DNA of 64,000 nt from DATKUC01 sp964553615 (GTDB lineage: Bacteria; Spirochaetota; Spirochaetia; DSM-27196; DATKUC01). Each line of letters begins with the position of its first letter. Position 1 is the stretch's first letter. Below, piece by piece: positions 36,007 to 43,851 of this stretch. The notes under the pieces are model-generated. The model saw only the letters and a list, made by a program, of their open reading frames with translations, searched no databases and had not been told where the DNA came from. A program made the position numbers and the translations under genes. The stretch covers positions 80,908 through 144,907 of the forward strand of contig CAZKMA010000003.1 of assembly GCA_964553615.1 (NCBI GenBank), given 5' to 3'.

Positions 36007-36932
36007 AGCGAAACCAGTCCCTTGTGGTCCTTTCCGTGCTGGGCCTTGTCGTGCTCACGCTGCCGCTGTACGTGGGAGCATACCCTCAGGCCATTGGACA
36101 GATGGTTTTTCTCTACATGAGCCTTGCGGTGAGCTGGGACATGCTTCTCAGGTCCGGTCAGATATCGTTCGGCATAGCGGGGTTCTTCGGACTGGGAGCG
36201 TACACGTCGGTCCTCGCCACGCTGAACCTGAGTCTTCCGCCACTCCTTACTATCCTGCTTGGCGGAGTCCTGGCGGGTGTCGTGGCTGTGATTGTCGGAC
36301 TCGTCGTGCTCCGGCTGCGGGGGATGTATTTTGCAATTGTCACCCTGGCTCTTGCCGAGATCTTCCGGGTCGTTATCCGCAACTGGTCTTCGTTCACCGG
36401 TGGGCCCGAAGGGGAGATATTGCCGTCGGTAATATTCAACGGCGATTCGAAGATGCTCTACTGGCTCATGCTGGGAGTTGCGGTCCTGACGCTCGTCGTC
36501 TCCGAACTATTCCGGCGGACACGAATTCACTTTGCCCTGACCAGTATTCGGAATAACGAGATGGTGGCATCCTCGAGTGGAGTCAATATCCCCGCTTATC
36601 TTACCATCGTATTCGGCGTGACATCCGCACTGCAGGGAATTGCCGGTGGAGCTTATGCGCAGGTATACGGTTTCGTCACACCGGATGGGAGCTTTGGCAC
36701 CGACTTCACACTGCTCCCGCTTGCAATGGCGCTCCTGGGCGGAATCTACGGTTCCGTGGGACCGGCAATCGGAGCGGTCATTCTCGGGGTGCTCGCAGAG
36801 TATCTGAAGCTCTACATTCCGTATGGTCACCAGATTGCCTACGGTCTGATCGTTGTTGTGGTCATCCTGTTCATGCCGGGTGGGATAACCGGTCTGGTTC
36901 GTCGGATGAAGATAGCGGGAGGCGGCAAATGA
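36003..36932 (+). CDS. livM: LIV-type ABC transporter permease, LivM type
   Basis: Inner-membrane permease of 309 aa. Family marks include SGQISFGIAGFFGLGAYT, LRLRGMYFAIVTLALAEI, and the coupling region around SIRNNEMVASSSGVN. The start at 36003 overlaps the LivH stop; a much longer in-frame start would lie inside livH. It also overlaps livG by 4 bp. Confidence 0.93.
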   Translation: MKRNQSLVVLSVLGLVVLTLPLYVGAYPQAIGQMVFLYMSLAVSWDMLLRSGQISFGIAGFFGLGAYTSVLATLNLSLPPLLTILLGGVLAGVVAVIVGLVVLRLRGMYFAIVTLALAEIFRVVIRNWSSFTGGPEGEILPSVIFNGDSKMLYWLMLGVAVLTLVVSELFRRTRIHFALTSIRNNEMVASSSGVNIPAYLTIVFGVTSALQGIAGGAYAQVYGFVTPDGSFGTDFTLLPLAMALLGGIYGSVGPAIGAVILGVLAEYLKLYIPYGHQIAYGLIVVVVILFMPGGITGLVRRMKIAGGGK

Positions 36933-37654
36933 GCAGTGCCACGCTCGAAGTCAACGGCCTTGTGCGCTCTTTCGGCGGGCTCACTGCCGTGGATGGGGTG
37001 GATCTGACGCTGAATAAGGGAGAGATCATTGGCGTGATCGGGCCGAACGGAGCCGGCAAATCCACGCTCATCAACGTAATTACCGGAATCTATCTGCCAG
37101 GCGCCGGAACCATCACCTATCGCGGCGAGGATGTCACCGCAATGCCGGCGCATGAACGTTCACGGCGCGGCATAGGACGGACCTACCAGCTGATCCATCC
37201 ATTCGAGGACCTGAACTGCATTGAAAACATCATGGTGGGAGCACTGTTCGCACGCAGGATGTCCATGCGTCGTGCTCGAATTGCGGCTGGCGACTTGTGT
37301 GAGCTTGTTGGATTGAAGGACCCGGCGCGCCGGATATCTGCTCTGACAATTCTGGAAGTGAAGAAGATGGAAATAGCGCACGCGCTGGCGATCGATCCGG
37401 GAGTGTTGTTTCTCGATGAAGTCATGGCCGGACTCAATGTGGACGAGACCGGGGAGATAGTGCAAACCATCCGACACGTGACGCGGGAAATGGGGCTTGC
37501 CGTAGGCGTCGTCGAGCACGTTATGCACGTCATCCGCGAACTTACGCATCGCGTCATCGTCCTCGACGCGGGGAAGGTAATTGCCGAAGGACCATATGTG
37601 GAGGTGGCACAGGATGCGCGTGTCATTCAAGCCTATCTCGGGGGGGACGCGTAA
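36929..37654 (+). CDS. livG: LIV-type ABC transporter ATPase, LivG type
   Basis: ABC ATPase of 241 aa. Walker A GPNGAGKSTLIN, the LivG-type long insertion after it, a degenerate signature reading SALTILEVKKMEIAHAL, where LSGG is not intact, and Walker B LFLDEVMAGLN. The changed signature (TILEVKK instead of LSYGQQR) is worth noting, but LivF in the same operon has a normal one. Confidence 0.92.
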   Translation: MSSATLEVNGLVRSFGGLTAVDGVDLTLNKGEIIGVIGPNGAGKSTLINVITGIYLPGAGTITYRGEDVTAMPAHERSRRGIGRTYQLIHPFEDLNCIENIMVGALFARRMSMRRARIAAGDLCELVGLKDPARRISALTILEVKKMEIAHALAIDPGVLFLDEVMAGLNVDETGEIVQTIRHVTREMGLAVGVVEHVMHVIRELTHRVIVLDAGKVIAEGPYVEVAQDARVIQAYLGGDA

Positions 37655-38356
37655 ATGCTCGAAATAAGAGGCTTGAGCTGCAGCTACGGTCGATTGCCCG
37701 TGCTCAATGACGTTACGCTGGAGGTCGGCACAGAATCCGTCGGACTTTTCGGTCCCAACGGCGCAGGCAAAACCACACTCATAAATGCAATTGTCGGGCT
37801 TATGCGTCCCGCATCGGGGAGCATTGTGCTCGACGGGACTCCGATACACGGCCTGCCCCCGCATGAGATATCCCGCAGGGGAATTGCCCTGGTGCCACAG
37901 GATCGGGAGCTCTTTCCTCTGATGAGTGTGGATGAAAACCTGAGTACCGGTGCCGACTACATCCCGGAAGCACGCAGGCAGAAGTCCTCCCGCCGGGATC
38001 TCGTCCTGGAGCTATTCCCGGCCTTGCGCCAGAAGTTGGGCCAGGCAGCCGGGACACTCAGCGGGGGCCAGCAACGCATGGTTGCGGTCGGCCGCGCGCT
38101 CATGGCGTGTCCGAAGCTCCTGATTCTCGATGAACCGTCCCTCGGCCTTCAGCCTTCCCTCGTGACCGAAATGTTTCAACTCCTTGCCTCCATGCGCGGC
38201 ACGATGGCAGTGCTGGTGACCGAACAGAATGTTCGAGCAACACTGCGAGCCGTGGATCGCGGATACGTCCTCGAAAACGGGAGCATCTCTTTCATGCAGT
38301 CGTCCGAAGAGCTCAAACAGAATGAACACGTGATTAAGTCCTATCTTGGTCTTTAG
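37655..38356 (+). CDS. livF: LIV-type ABC transporter ATPase, LivF type
   Basis: ABC ATPase of 233 aa. Walker A GPNGAGKTTLIN, signature LSGGQQRMVAVGRAL, Walker B LLILDEPSLGLQP. It begins directly after the livG stop with no spacer and is the last gene of the transporter. The spacer after it leads to the double-TetR regulator. Confidence 0.94.
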   Translation: MLEIRGLSCSYGRLPVLNDVTLEVGTESVGLFGPNGAGKTTLINAIVGLMRPASGSIVLDGTPIHGLPPHEISRRGIALVPQDRELFPLMSVDENLSTGADYIPEARRQKSSRRDLVLELFPALRQKLGQAAGTLSGGQQRMVAVGRALMACPKLLILDEPSLGLQPSLVTEMFQLLASMRGTMAVLVTEQNVRATLRAVDRGYVLENGSISFMQSSEELKQNEHVIKSYLGL

Positions 38357-38430
38357 GAGACGCCGGGCTTTGAACCAGCAATTCCCATTGTGGCGATAGA
38401 ACGAGAATTGCGGGCTTCGAATGATTCCGG

Positions 38431-38460
38431 TTGGCAACGGCGGGAACTGCAGTATATAAT
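38431..38460 (+). promoter_or_regulatory. Promoter of the double-TetR regulator gene
   Basis: TTGGCA (38431-38436) and TATAAT (38455-38460) are 18 nt apart. A small hairpin (GCCCGC, GAC, GCGGGC) lies in the predicted leader before the ATG at 38520. Confidence 0.6.
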
Positions 38461-38519
38461 GCGCGGGACTCTTGCCGCCCGCGACGCGGGCACTCCCACC
38501 GTCTGTTGAATGAGGTGCA

Positions 38520-39677
38520 ATGAAACAGGACACGCACGTTACCGCCAAAGCTTCGAGCACACGAGACCGTCTTTTGACCTCGGCTCTCAATCTGTTCTCC
38601 CGCTTCTGGTACGAAACCGTGTCCGTCGCAGAGATTTGTCGAAACGCAGAACTATCGAACGGCATTTTCTACCGGTACTTCAATCGAAAGGATGAAATCT
38701 TCAAGGAGCTTCTTGAACAGTATCTGGTAATAATAACTGACCACCTGTCAAGAATCAGGGGCAAATCAATCGCAGATCGGACGTCGTCTCTTGTCGATGC
38801 GCTGATAGATCATATTCGTCGATACAAGGACCTTGTGCGGGTATACCGCGAGGGGCAGTACCGGTTCCCCGAGTACGAGCGAAGATTGCGTTCAATCTAT
38901 GTGGATGCGGGTGCACGGGTGCTTGGACGTGAATTGAGCGAGGCCGAATATCTCTACCTGGTTGCCGGAGTGCGCTTCGTTGGAATTCGTCACGTGCTGA
39001 ATGACTCGCCAATTGACAAGAAGCTGCTCAAGCAGACCATTCTGCACGGCATGTTCCACAATCCGCCCGGGGATGTTTCTGCGCTCATCCCGGATACCAT
39101 ACGAACTCTTGAACCCGAAGAATCCAGCTCGAGAAACAGGCTCATAGAATCGGGTATTCGGCTCTTCGGCGCGAGTGGTTTCTACAATGTGAATGTGTAC
39201 GATGTTGCCCGCGCAGCCGATTTTTCGGTCGGGACCTTCTATTTGTATTTCGCAACCAAGGAATCCTTTCTTGCGCAGATTGTTACTCTCATTGGTCGAA
39301 GAACCCGGCGTTTCATTTCCCAGAACCTCACGCCGGGCGTCAATCGTGTCGAACGGGAAATTCAGGGAATCCTGCTCTTCCTGCGCTATTTCACGGAACA
39401 CCCGGAGTACTACAGCATTGTCCGGGAGGCGGAATTCGTGGTCGGCGATGAAGTGCGCGAGTATTACGACCGATTCGTCGCGGGGTATCTGAAAGATCTG
39501 ACCGAGACCGGGCTGAGTACCGCCCGTCAGAAACGGGTGCTGGCGAACTCTCTGCTCGGGATAGCCCACTACCTTGGCATTGACCTGTTCTTTGCCGACA
39601 GTGTCGCGGCAGCGGACGAGTCCAGGATTCTTTCAGACCTCGGAAGGCTCATGAACACCGGAGTCGACGGCGCGTAG
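38520..39677 (+). CDS. Double-TetR transcriptional regulator (two fused TetR units)
   Basis: Protein of 385 aa, about twice a usual TetR. The first DNA-binding domain is near residues 13-60 (TRDRLLTSALNLFSRF, then ICRNAELSNGIFYRYFNRKDEI). A second complete one is near 200-250 (SRNRLIESGIRLFGASGF, then VARAADFSVGTFYLYFATKESF). Each is followed by a helical ligand/dimer domain. One chain could thus act as a built-in pseudo-dimer. It follows the acyl-CoA and LIV genes and is their likely regulator. No frame break joins the two halves, so the fusion is real within this assembly. Confidence 0.88.
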   Translation: MKQDTHVTAKASSTRDRLLTSALNLFSRFWYETVSVAEICRNAELSNGIFYRYFNRKDEIFKELLEQYLVIITDHLSRIRGKSIADRTSSLVDALIDHIRRYKDLVRVYREGQYRFPEYERRLRSIYVDAGARVLGRELSEAEYLYLVAGVRFVGIRHVLNDSPIDKKLLKQTILHGMFHNPPGDVSALIPDTIRTLEPEESSSRNRLIESGIRLFGASGFYNVNVYDVARAADFSVGTFYLYFATKESFLAQIVTLIGRRTRRFISQNLTPGVNRVEREIQGILLFLRYFTEHPEYYSIVREAEFVVGDEVREYYDRFVAGYLKDLTETGLSTARQKRVLANSLLGIAHYLGIDLFFADSVAAADESRILSDLGRLMNTGVDGA

Positions 39678-39681
39678 GCGA

Positions 39682-39717
39682 CGGCAGACTTATTGCCGCC
39701 GGCAGAGTTGTTGCCGC
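39682..39717. repeat. Tandem 18-bp hairpin repeat (2 units) between convergent genes
   Basis: Two adjacent 18-bp units, CGGCAGACTTATTGCCGC and CGGCAGAGTTGTTGCCGC, differ at two bases. Each can fold CGGCA against TGCCG. They fill the 56-nt spacer between the convergent double-TetR and LacI genes and may act as a bidirectional terminator, though no T-run is present. Confidence 0.65.
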
Positions 39718-39733
39718 CGGCGTGCATGTCGGT

Positions 39734-40786
39734 TCAGACCCAGAACGCTTCGTGGGGAGGCAGGTGGACATCCCGGGTTCCGGTTTCTCCGCATGATTCG
39801 CGTGGAATGAGCGTCGGTTGGAAGATGACGGGGTCGGAGGATGGAGGCTCTCCGCCTTCCACCAGCCGTAGCAGCATTCGAGTTGCCTCGCCGCCCATGG
39901 TTGAAAGCGGCTGTCGGATTGCGGTAATCCGCGGAGCCAGGAAATCCATGAATGTGTAGTCATCGAATACGGTAACGCCCAGGTCGTATGGATCGATTCC
40001 AAGCAATCGCAGCGTGCGAAGAGTTTCGAGAAGAAGAACACCGCCGGCCCCGACGAAGAGTGCGTCAGGATTCTCGTCTGCCATCAGTTGACGAATGAGC
40101 GTGCCCGCCATATCTCCCTCGTATTCGGCGTGCACCACCGGATGTCCTTCAATGCCCGCGTCGCGGAGCGCATCCTGGTAGCCGCGAACCCGCTCGCGAG
40201 TGTAGTGATACGACACGGGGCCGGCAATCATTGCTATGCGGCGGTATTCGTGTTCTACCATATAGGTCGTCATGTCGTATGCACCCTGGTAGTTATCCAC
40301 ATCCACGCAGAAGTGGTCCAGCGTCCGGCTCCGGCCAATCAGCACGAACGGCAGCTGGGAAACGAGAAGCTCGGCAATTGCGGGACGATCGAGGTCCTCC
40401 GCGGCGACAATCAGCCCGTCGATTGTGCGGCGCCCCACCGCAGCGCGATACGCGCCTGCAATATCGGCCGGGTCGCTCGGAATCAGGATGGAAAGATGGT
40501 AACCGTGCAGGATCGCTTCGCGCGTTATTGCGGTCATGAGTCCGGACCAGTATGCACCATCGAGTGAAAGCGCGCTCTCGTGTGGAATGACAAGCCCGAT
40601 AGTCCCGGTGCGCCGGGACGCAAGCGCCTGGGCGGTGGCGCTCGGTTGGTATCCGAGCTGTTCGACCAGCTGCTTAATGCGGGTTGTCGTTACCTGGCTC
40701 ACGCCTGCTCTGCCGTTCAGTGCTTTCGAAACCGTTCCCTTGGAGACACCCGCGATTGCCGCTATCTCTTTGATGGTCAGTTGCAT
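39734..40786 (-). CDS. LacI-family transcriptional regulator
   Basis: Repressor of 350 aa. The helix-turn-helix is at once N-terminal (TIKEIAAIAGVSKGTVSKALNG), followed by the hinge AQALASRRTGTIGLVIP and a type 1 periplasmic-binding-like sensor. The start at 40786 is fixed by this domain order; in-frame sequence upstream is repeat-rich leader. It is divergent from the mannobiose genes, whose promoter region carries a perfect LacI-type palindrome. One copy of the GGGGTCGGAGG word lies in its coding region (39830-39840). Confidence 0.93.
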   Translation of the reverse strand: MQLTIKEIAAIAGVSKGTVSKALNGRAGVSQVTTTRIKQLVEQLGYQPSATAQALASRRTGTIGLVIPHESALSLDGAYWSGLMTAITREAILHGYHLSILIPSDPADIAGAYRAAVGRRTIDGLIVAAEDLDRPAIAELLVSQLPFVLIGRSRTLDHFCVDVDNYQGAYDMTTYMVEHEYRRIAMIAGPVSYHYTRERVRGYQDALRDAGIEGHPVVHAEYEGDMAGTLIRQLMADENPDALFVGAGGVLLLETLRTLRLLGIDPYDLGVTVFDDYTFMDFLAPRITAIRQPLSTMGGEATRMLLRLVEGGEPPSSDPVIFQPTLIPRESCGETGTRDVHLPPHEAFWV

Positions 40787-40865
40787 GTGCCGCCCCTGCA
40801 TGTGCTGTGTCGCCGAAACCGGCGACCGGTGGACGCGGCGAATCCGCCGACCGGTCGAACCCGTC

Positions 40866-40907
40866 GGATCTGCAGATCCGTCGCATCTGTAGATCCGTCG
40901 CATCTGT
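40866..40907. repeat. Palindrome and 17-bp tandem repeat upstream of LacI gene
   Basis: GGATCTGCAGATCC (40866-40879) is a perfect 14-bp palindrome. It runs into two copies of AGATCCGTCGCATCTGT (40874-40890 and 40891-40907), then a partial third. The array sits directly upstream of the -35 box at 40921, where a regulator could bind. Confidence 0.7.
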
Positions 40908-40920
40908 AGATGCGTTCTGT

Positions 40921-40948
40921 TTGACAATTCAACGTCCCGTGTTATCAT
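40921..40948 (+). promoter_or_regulatory. Promoter of the mannobiose operon
   Basis: TTGACA (40921-40926) and TATCAT (40943-40948) are 16 nt apart. The leader to the epimerase start is about 170 nt and carries two operator-like sites. The 340-nt divergent spacer 40787-41127 holds nothing else that was recognised. Confidence 0.75.
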
Positions 40949-40959
40949 GGAAAACCGAT

Positions 40960-41100
40960 GAAATACCGGTTTCTCGCCGTGCTCCGGATCAGGAATATTT
41001 CCGGATCGCCTTGAGCAGAATTATCTACTTATATCACAAATGAATAAGTATTCAAAGGGATTGAGACAGGTGGTGACCTTTCGATAGAGAAACCGGTTTC
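40960..41100. promoter_or_regulatory. Candidate LacI-family operators (two sites)
   Basis: GAAACCGGTTTC at 41089-41100 is a perfect 12-bp palindrome with central CG, the usual form of LacI-family operators. GAAATACCGGTTTC at 40960-40973, just after the predicted transcription start, is the same site with TA inserted. A partial match, GAAACCGGCGACC, lies in the LacI leader near 40815. Two sites about 130 bp apart would suit repression by looping (inference). Confidence 0.6.
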
Positions 41101-41127
41101 GTTTCGAAATTGAAGTGGGGGACAATG

Positions 41128-42534
41128 ATGGGCAGTGTTCCGGCCGATCGGGCCGACGCGCTTCGAAGCCTCTCGAAGGCGCTCAGGCGGGAGCTCACCG
41201 ACGACATCCTTCCGTACTGGATGACGACCGGCCGTGATCGGTCAGGAGGTGGATATTTCGGTGAGATCGATAACGCCGATGTCGCCGACCCGGAAGCCGA
41301 AAAGAGCGCAGTCATGATTGGGCGGCATTTGTGGACGTTTTCTGCCGCCGCACAATTTCTGGAAGACGATACCTTCCTCCCGTTTGCCGAAGCGGCCGGC
41401 GATTTCCTGCTCCATCGCCTCTGGGATGAACGATACGGTGGAACCTACTGGTCGGTGTCGGCCGAAGGGTACCCACTGGTTCGCAAGAAGCAGATCTACG
41501 CGCAGGCGTTTACGATCTACGGATTGTGCGAGTACAGCCGAACCGGCGGNNNNNNNNNNNNNNNNNNNNNNNNNNNNNNNNNNNNNNNNNNNNNNNNNNN
41601 NNNNNNNNNNNNNNNNNNNNNNNNNNNNNNNNNNNNNNNNNNNNNNNNNAGGATACCCGGCGGCGCGTCCGCATTCGAAACCGCGCTGGGATTGTTTGCG
41701 CTCCTGGAACGGTACGCGCTGGACCGGGAGAACGGCGGGTATTTCGAGGCACTCTCCCAGAACTGGAAACCCACCGACGACCGGAAATTGAGTCCGGTTG
41801 ACCTGGATTGCGAGAAATCAATGAACACCAATCTCCACGTTCTTGAGGCGTACACGAACCTGCTGCGAACGGGGATGTTCCTGTACCCGCCGGGGACCGG
41901 TGCCGGTGACAGAAGTCACGCCAGGGTTGCAGCGGCTCTCGAAGCGCAGGTACACATTATGGAGGAGCGGGTATTACAGCCGGATGGGCATCTGGGCCTC
42001 TTCTTCAGCGGTGACTGGTCCCGGCTGGATGGCCGCGTTTCGTTCGGGCACGATATCGAGGCAAGCTGGCTTCTGTGCGAGGCGCGGGATGTGCTCCGGC
42101 GGTACGCGCAGAGGAGTGGCGGCGCAGTCACTTTGCCCGCCGCATCAGAGCCGGCACTGCGGCTTGCGACTGTGACTCTGGAAGAGGGCTACGATCCGGA
42201 GCGGGGCGGCGTGTATGACGAACGGGACGGAGATGAAATAGATCCGTGTCGGATCTGGTGGGTCCAGGCGGAATCCATGGTTGGATTCCTCAATGCGTAT
42301 CAGCTCACCGGGAAAGAAGAGTTCATAGAGGCGCTTTCACGGACGTGGGAGTTCATATCCGTTCACATGCTCGACCGGGACGGCGGTGAATGGCACTGGG
42401 GCGTGACGGATACGGGCGCCGTGCTGGACGCATATCCGAAAGGCGGAAACTGGAAGACCGGGTACCATAACGCCCGCGCCTGTATGGAGATCATACGACG
42501 CACAGAGGAGGTGCTGCGCCATGAAGATGCCTGA
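41128..42534 (+). CDS. N-acylglucosamine/cellobiose 2-epimerase-family protein (mannobiose 2-epimerase candidate), with assembly gap
   Basis: (Alpha/alpha)6-barrel epimerase of the AGE/cellobiose 2-epimerase family. The EKSMNTNLHVLEAYTNL segment is characteristic of cellobiose/mannobiose 2-epimerases, with YWMTTGRDRSGGGYFGEI near the N-terminus and QAESMVGFLNAY and GNWKTGYHNARACMEI near the end holding catalytic and binding His residues. It epimerises the reducing-end sugar; with the adjoining phosphorylase, beta-1,4-mannobiose to mannosylglucose is the likely reaction. GGGGGA precedes ATGs at 41125 and 41128; 41128 has better spacing. A 100-N gap lies at 41550. It overlaps the GH130 gene by 14 bp. 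Confidence 0.85.
   Translation: MGSVPADRADALRSLSKALRRELTDDILPYWMTTGRDRSGGGYFGEIDNADVADPEAEKSAVMIGRHLWTFSAAAQFLEDDTFLPFAEAAGDFLLHRLWDERYGGTYWSVSAEGYPLVRKKQIYAQAFTIYGLCEYSRTGXXXXXXXXXXXXXXXXXXXXXXXXXXXXXXXXXXRIPGGASAFETALGLFALLERYALDRENGGYFEALSQNWKPTDDRKLSPVDLDCEKSMNTNLHVLEAYTNLLRTGMFLYPPGTGAGDRSHARVAAALEAQVHIMEERVLQPDGHLGLFFSGDWSRLDGRVSFGHDIEASWLLCEARDVLRRYAQRSGGAVTLPAASEPALRLATVTLEEGYDPERGGVYDERDGDEIDPCRIWWVQAESMVGFLNAYQLTGKEEFIEALSRTWEFISVHMLDRDGGEWHWGVTDTGAVLDAYPKGGNWKTGYHNARACMEIIRRTEEVLRHEDA
41550..41649. other. Assembly gap (100 N) inside epimerase gene
   Basis: Exactly 100 N. The left flank ends ACCGGCGG and the right flank carries CCCGGCGGCGCG, and family comparison leaves few residues missing, so the true gap may be near zero. 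Confidence 0.9.
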
Positions 42535-43735
42535 TTTTGAACAACGCAGACAGATGCTCACGCAGAATTATGAGGAGCTCATTCATCGGCGCAATGAGCC
42601 GGTCTATCCCGGAAACGGGATCTTTCTGCGGTACCGGAATCCGGTTCTGACGGCTGAGCATACGCCGCTTTTCTGGCGCTATGATTTTGACCGGTCAGCC
42701 AATCCGTTCCTGATTGAACGGATGGGGATAAATGCCGTGTTCAACGCCGGGGCCATCCGGTACCGGGACACCTACTGCCTGGTCTGCCGTGTGGAGGGAT
42801 CGGACAGGAAATCCTTCTTTGCTGTTGCGGAGAGCGCGAATGGAATAGATGGTTTTCGGTTCAGAGATTTCCCGATCGCCCTTCCCGAGAACGAAAACCC
42901 GGACGTCAATGTGTACGACATGAGACTCACCGCTCACGAGGACGGGTGGATCTACGGTATCTTCTGTACCGAGCGCAAGGACGCGTCGGCTCCACCGGGA
43001 GATACCAGCATGGCGGAGGCCAAGGCGGGAATTGTTCGCACGCGGGATCTCGAGCGGTGGGAACGTATGCCGGACCTCATTACCCGGTCGCCGCAGCAGC
43101 GCAACGTCGTGCTGCACCCCGAGTACCGGGACGGGAAGTACCTTCTCTACACCCGACCGCAGGATGGTTTCATAGAGACAGGGAGCGGCGGGGGTATATG
43201 CTGGGGGTTGAGCGACAGCATGGTGGCGGCACGGGTGGATAACGAGAAGCTTCTGGATCCGAAGCAATATCACACGATCAAGGAATTGAAAAACGGTGCC
43301 GGCGCCGTCCCCATAAAGACGCCGAGGGGATGGCTCCACATTGCACACGGCGTTCGGGGCACTGCGGCGGGTCTGCGCTACGTGATCTACGCCTTCATGA
43401 CCCACAGGGAGAACCCGGTTGAGGTAGTTGCCCGCCCCGGCGGCTACCTGATTGCGCCGGAAGGTGATGAGCGGACAGGCGACGTCTCCAACGTCGTATT
43501 CACGAACGGAGCCGTAGCCGATGATGATGGGCGGCTTCTCATCTACTACGCATCCTCGGACACACGCATGCACGTTGCCGAGACAACGGTGGACCGGATG
43601 GTCGACTACTGCTTCAACACCCCGGAAGATGGCCTTCGATCCGGCAGCAGCGTTCAATCTCGTACCGAACTCATCACGCGCAACCTGAAAATTCCGGGGA
43701 AAGGAGTCGACGGCCCATTTACGCGCATTGTGTAG
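42521..43735 (+). CDS. GH130 glycoside phosphorylase, 4-O-beta-D-mannosyl-D-glucose phosphorylase candidate
   Basis: Inverting five-bladed beta-propeller phosphorylase of 404 aa. GH130 marks are GNGIFLRYRNPVLTAEH, FNAGAIRYRDTYCLVCRVEG, the catalytic Asp region NPDVNVYDMRLT, and IKTPRGWLHIAHGV with basic phosphate-binding residues. Length and motifs fit the mannosylglucose phosphorylase subgroup. It would release mannose-1-phosphate and glucose. GAGGAGG lies before the ATG inside the end of the epimerase gene, so the pair is coupled. The pairing with a 2-epimerase is the known bacterial route for beta-1,4-mannobiose. Confidence 0.9.
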   Translation: MKMPDFEQRRQMLTQNYEELIHRRNEPVYPGNGIFLRYRNPVLTAEHTPLFWRYDFDRSANPFLIERMGINAVFNAGAIRYRDTYCLVCRVEGSDRKSFFAVAESANGIDGFRFRDFPIALPENENPDVNVYDMRLTAHEDGWIYGIFCTERKDASAPPGDTSMAEAKAGIVRTRDLERWERMPDLITRSPQQRNVVLHPEYRDGKYLLYTRPQDGFIETGSGGGICWGLSDSMVAARVDNEKLLDPKQYHTIKELKNGAGAVPIKTPRGWLHIAHGVRGTAAGLRYVIYAFMTHRENPVEVVARPGGYLIAPEGDERTGDVSNVVFTNGAVADDDGRLLIYYASSDTRMHVAETTVDRMVDYCFNTPEDGLRSGSSVQSRTELITRNLKIPGKGVDGPFTRIV

Positions 43736-43851
43736 ACGGATTGTGCCGCACGGCCGACCACGGCCTTAAATCTATGGACAACCCCTCTGGTTTACGATTT
43801 AATAGGGTGTCGTAGCCCAAACAGGGTGTGGATTGGAATAAGGAGGCAGAA

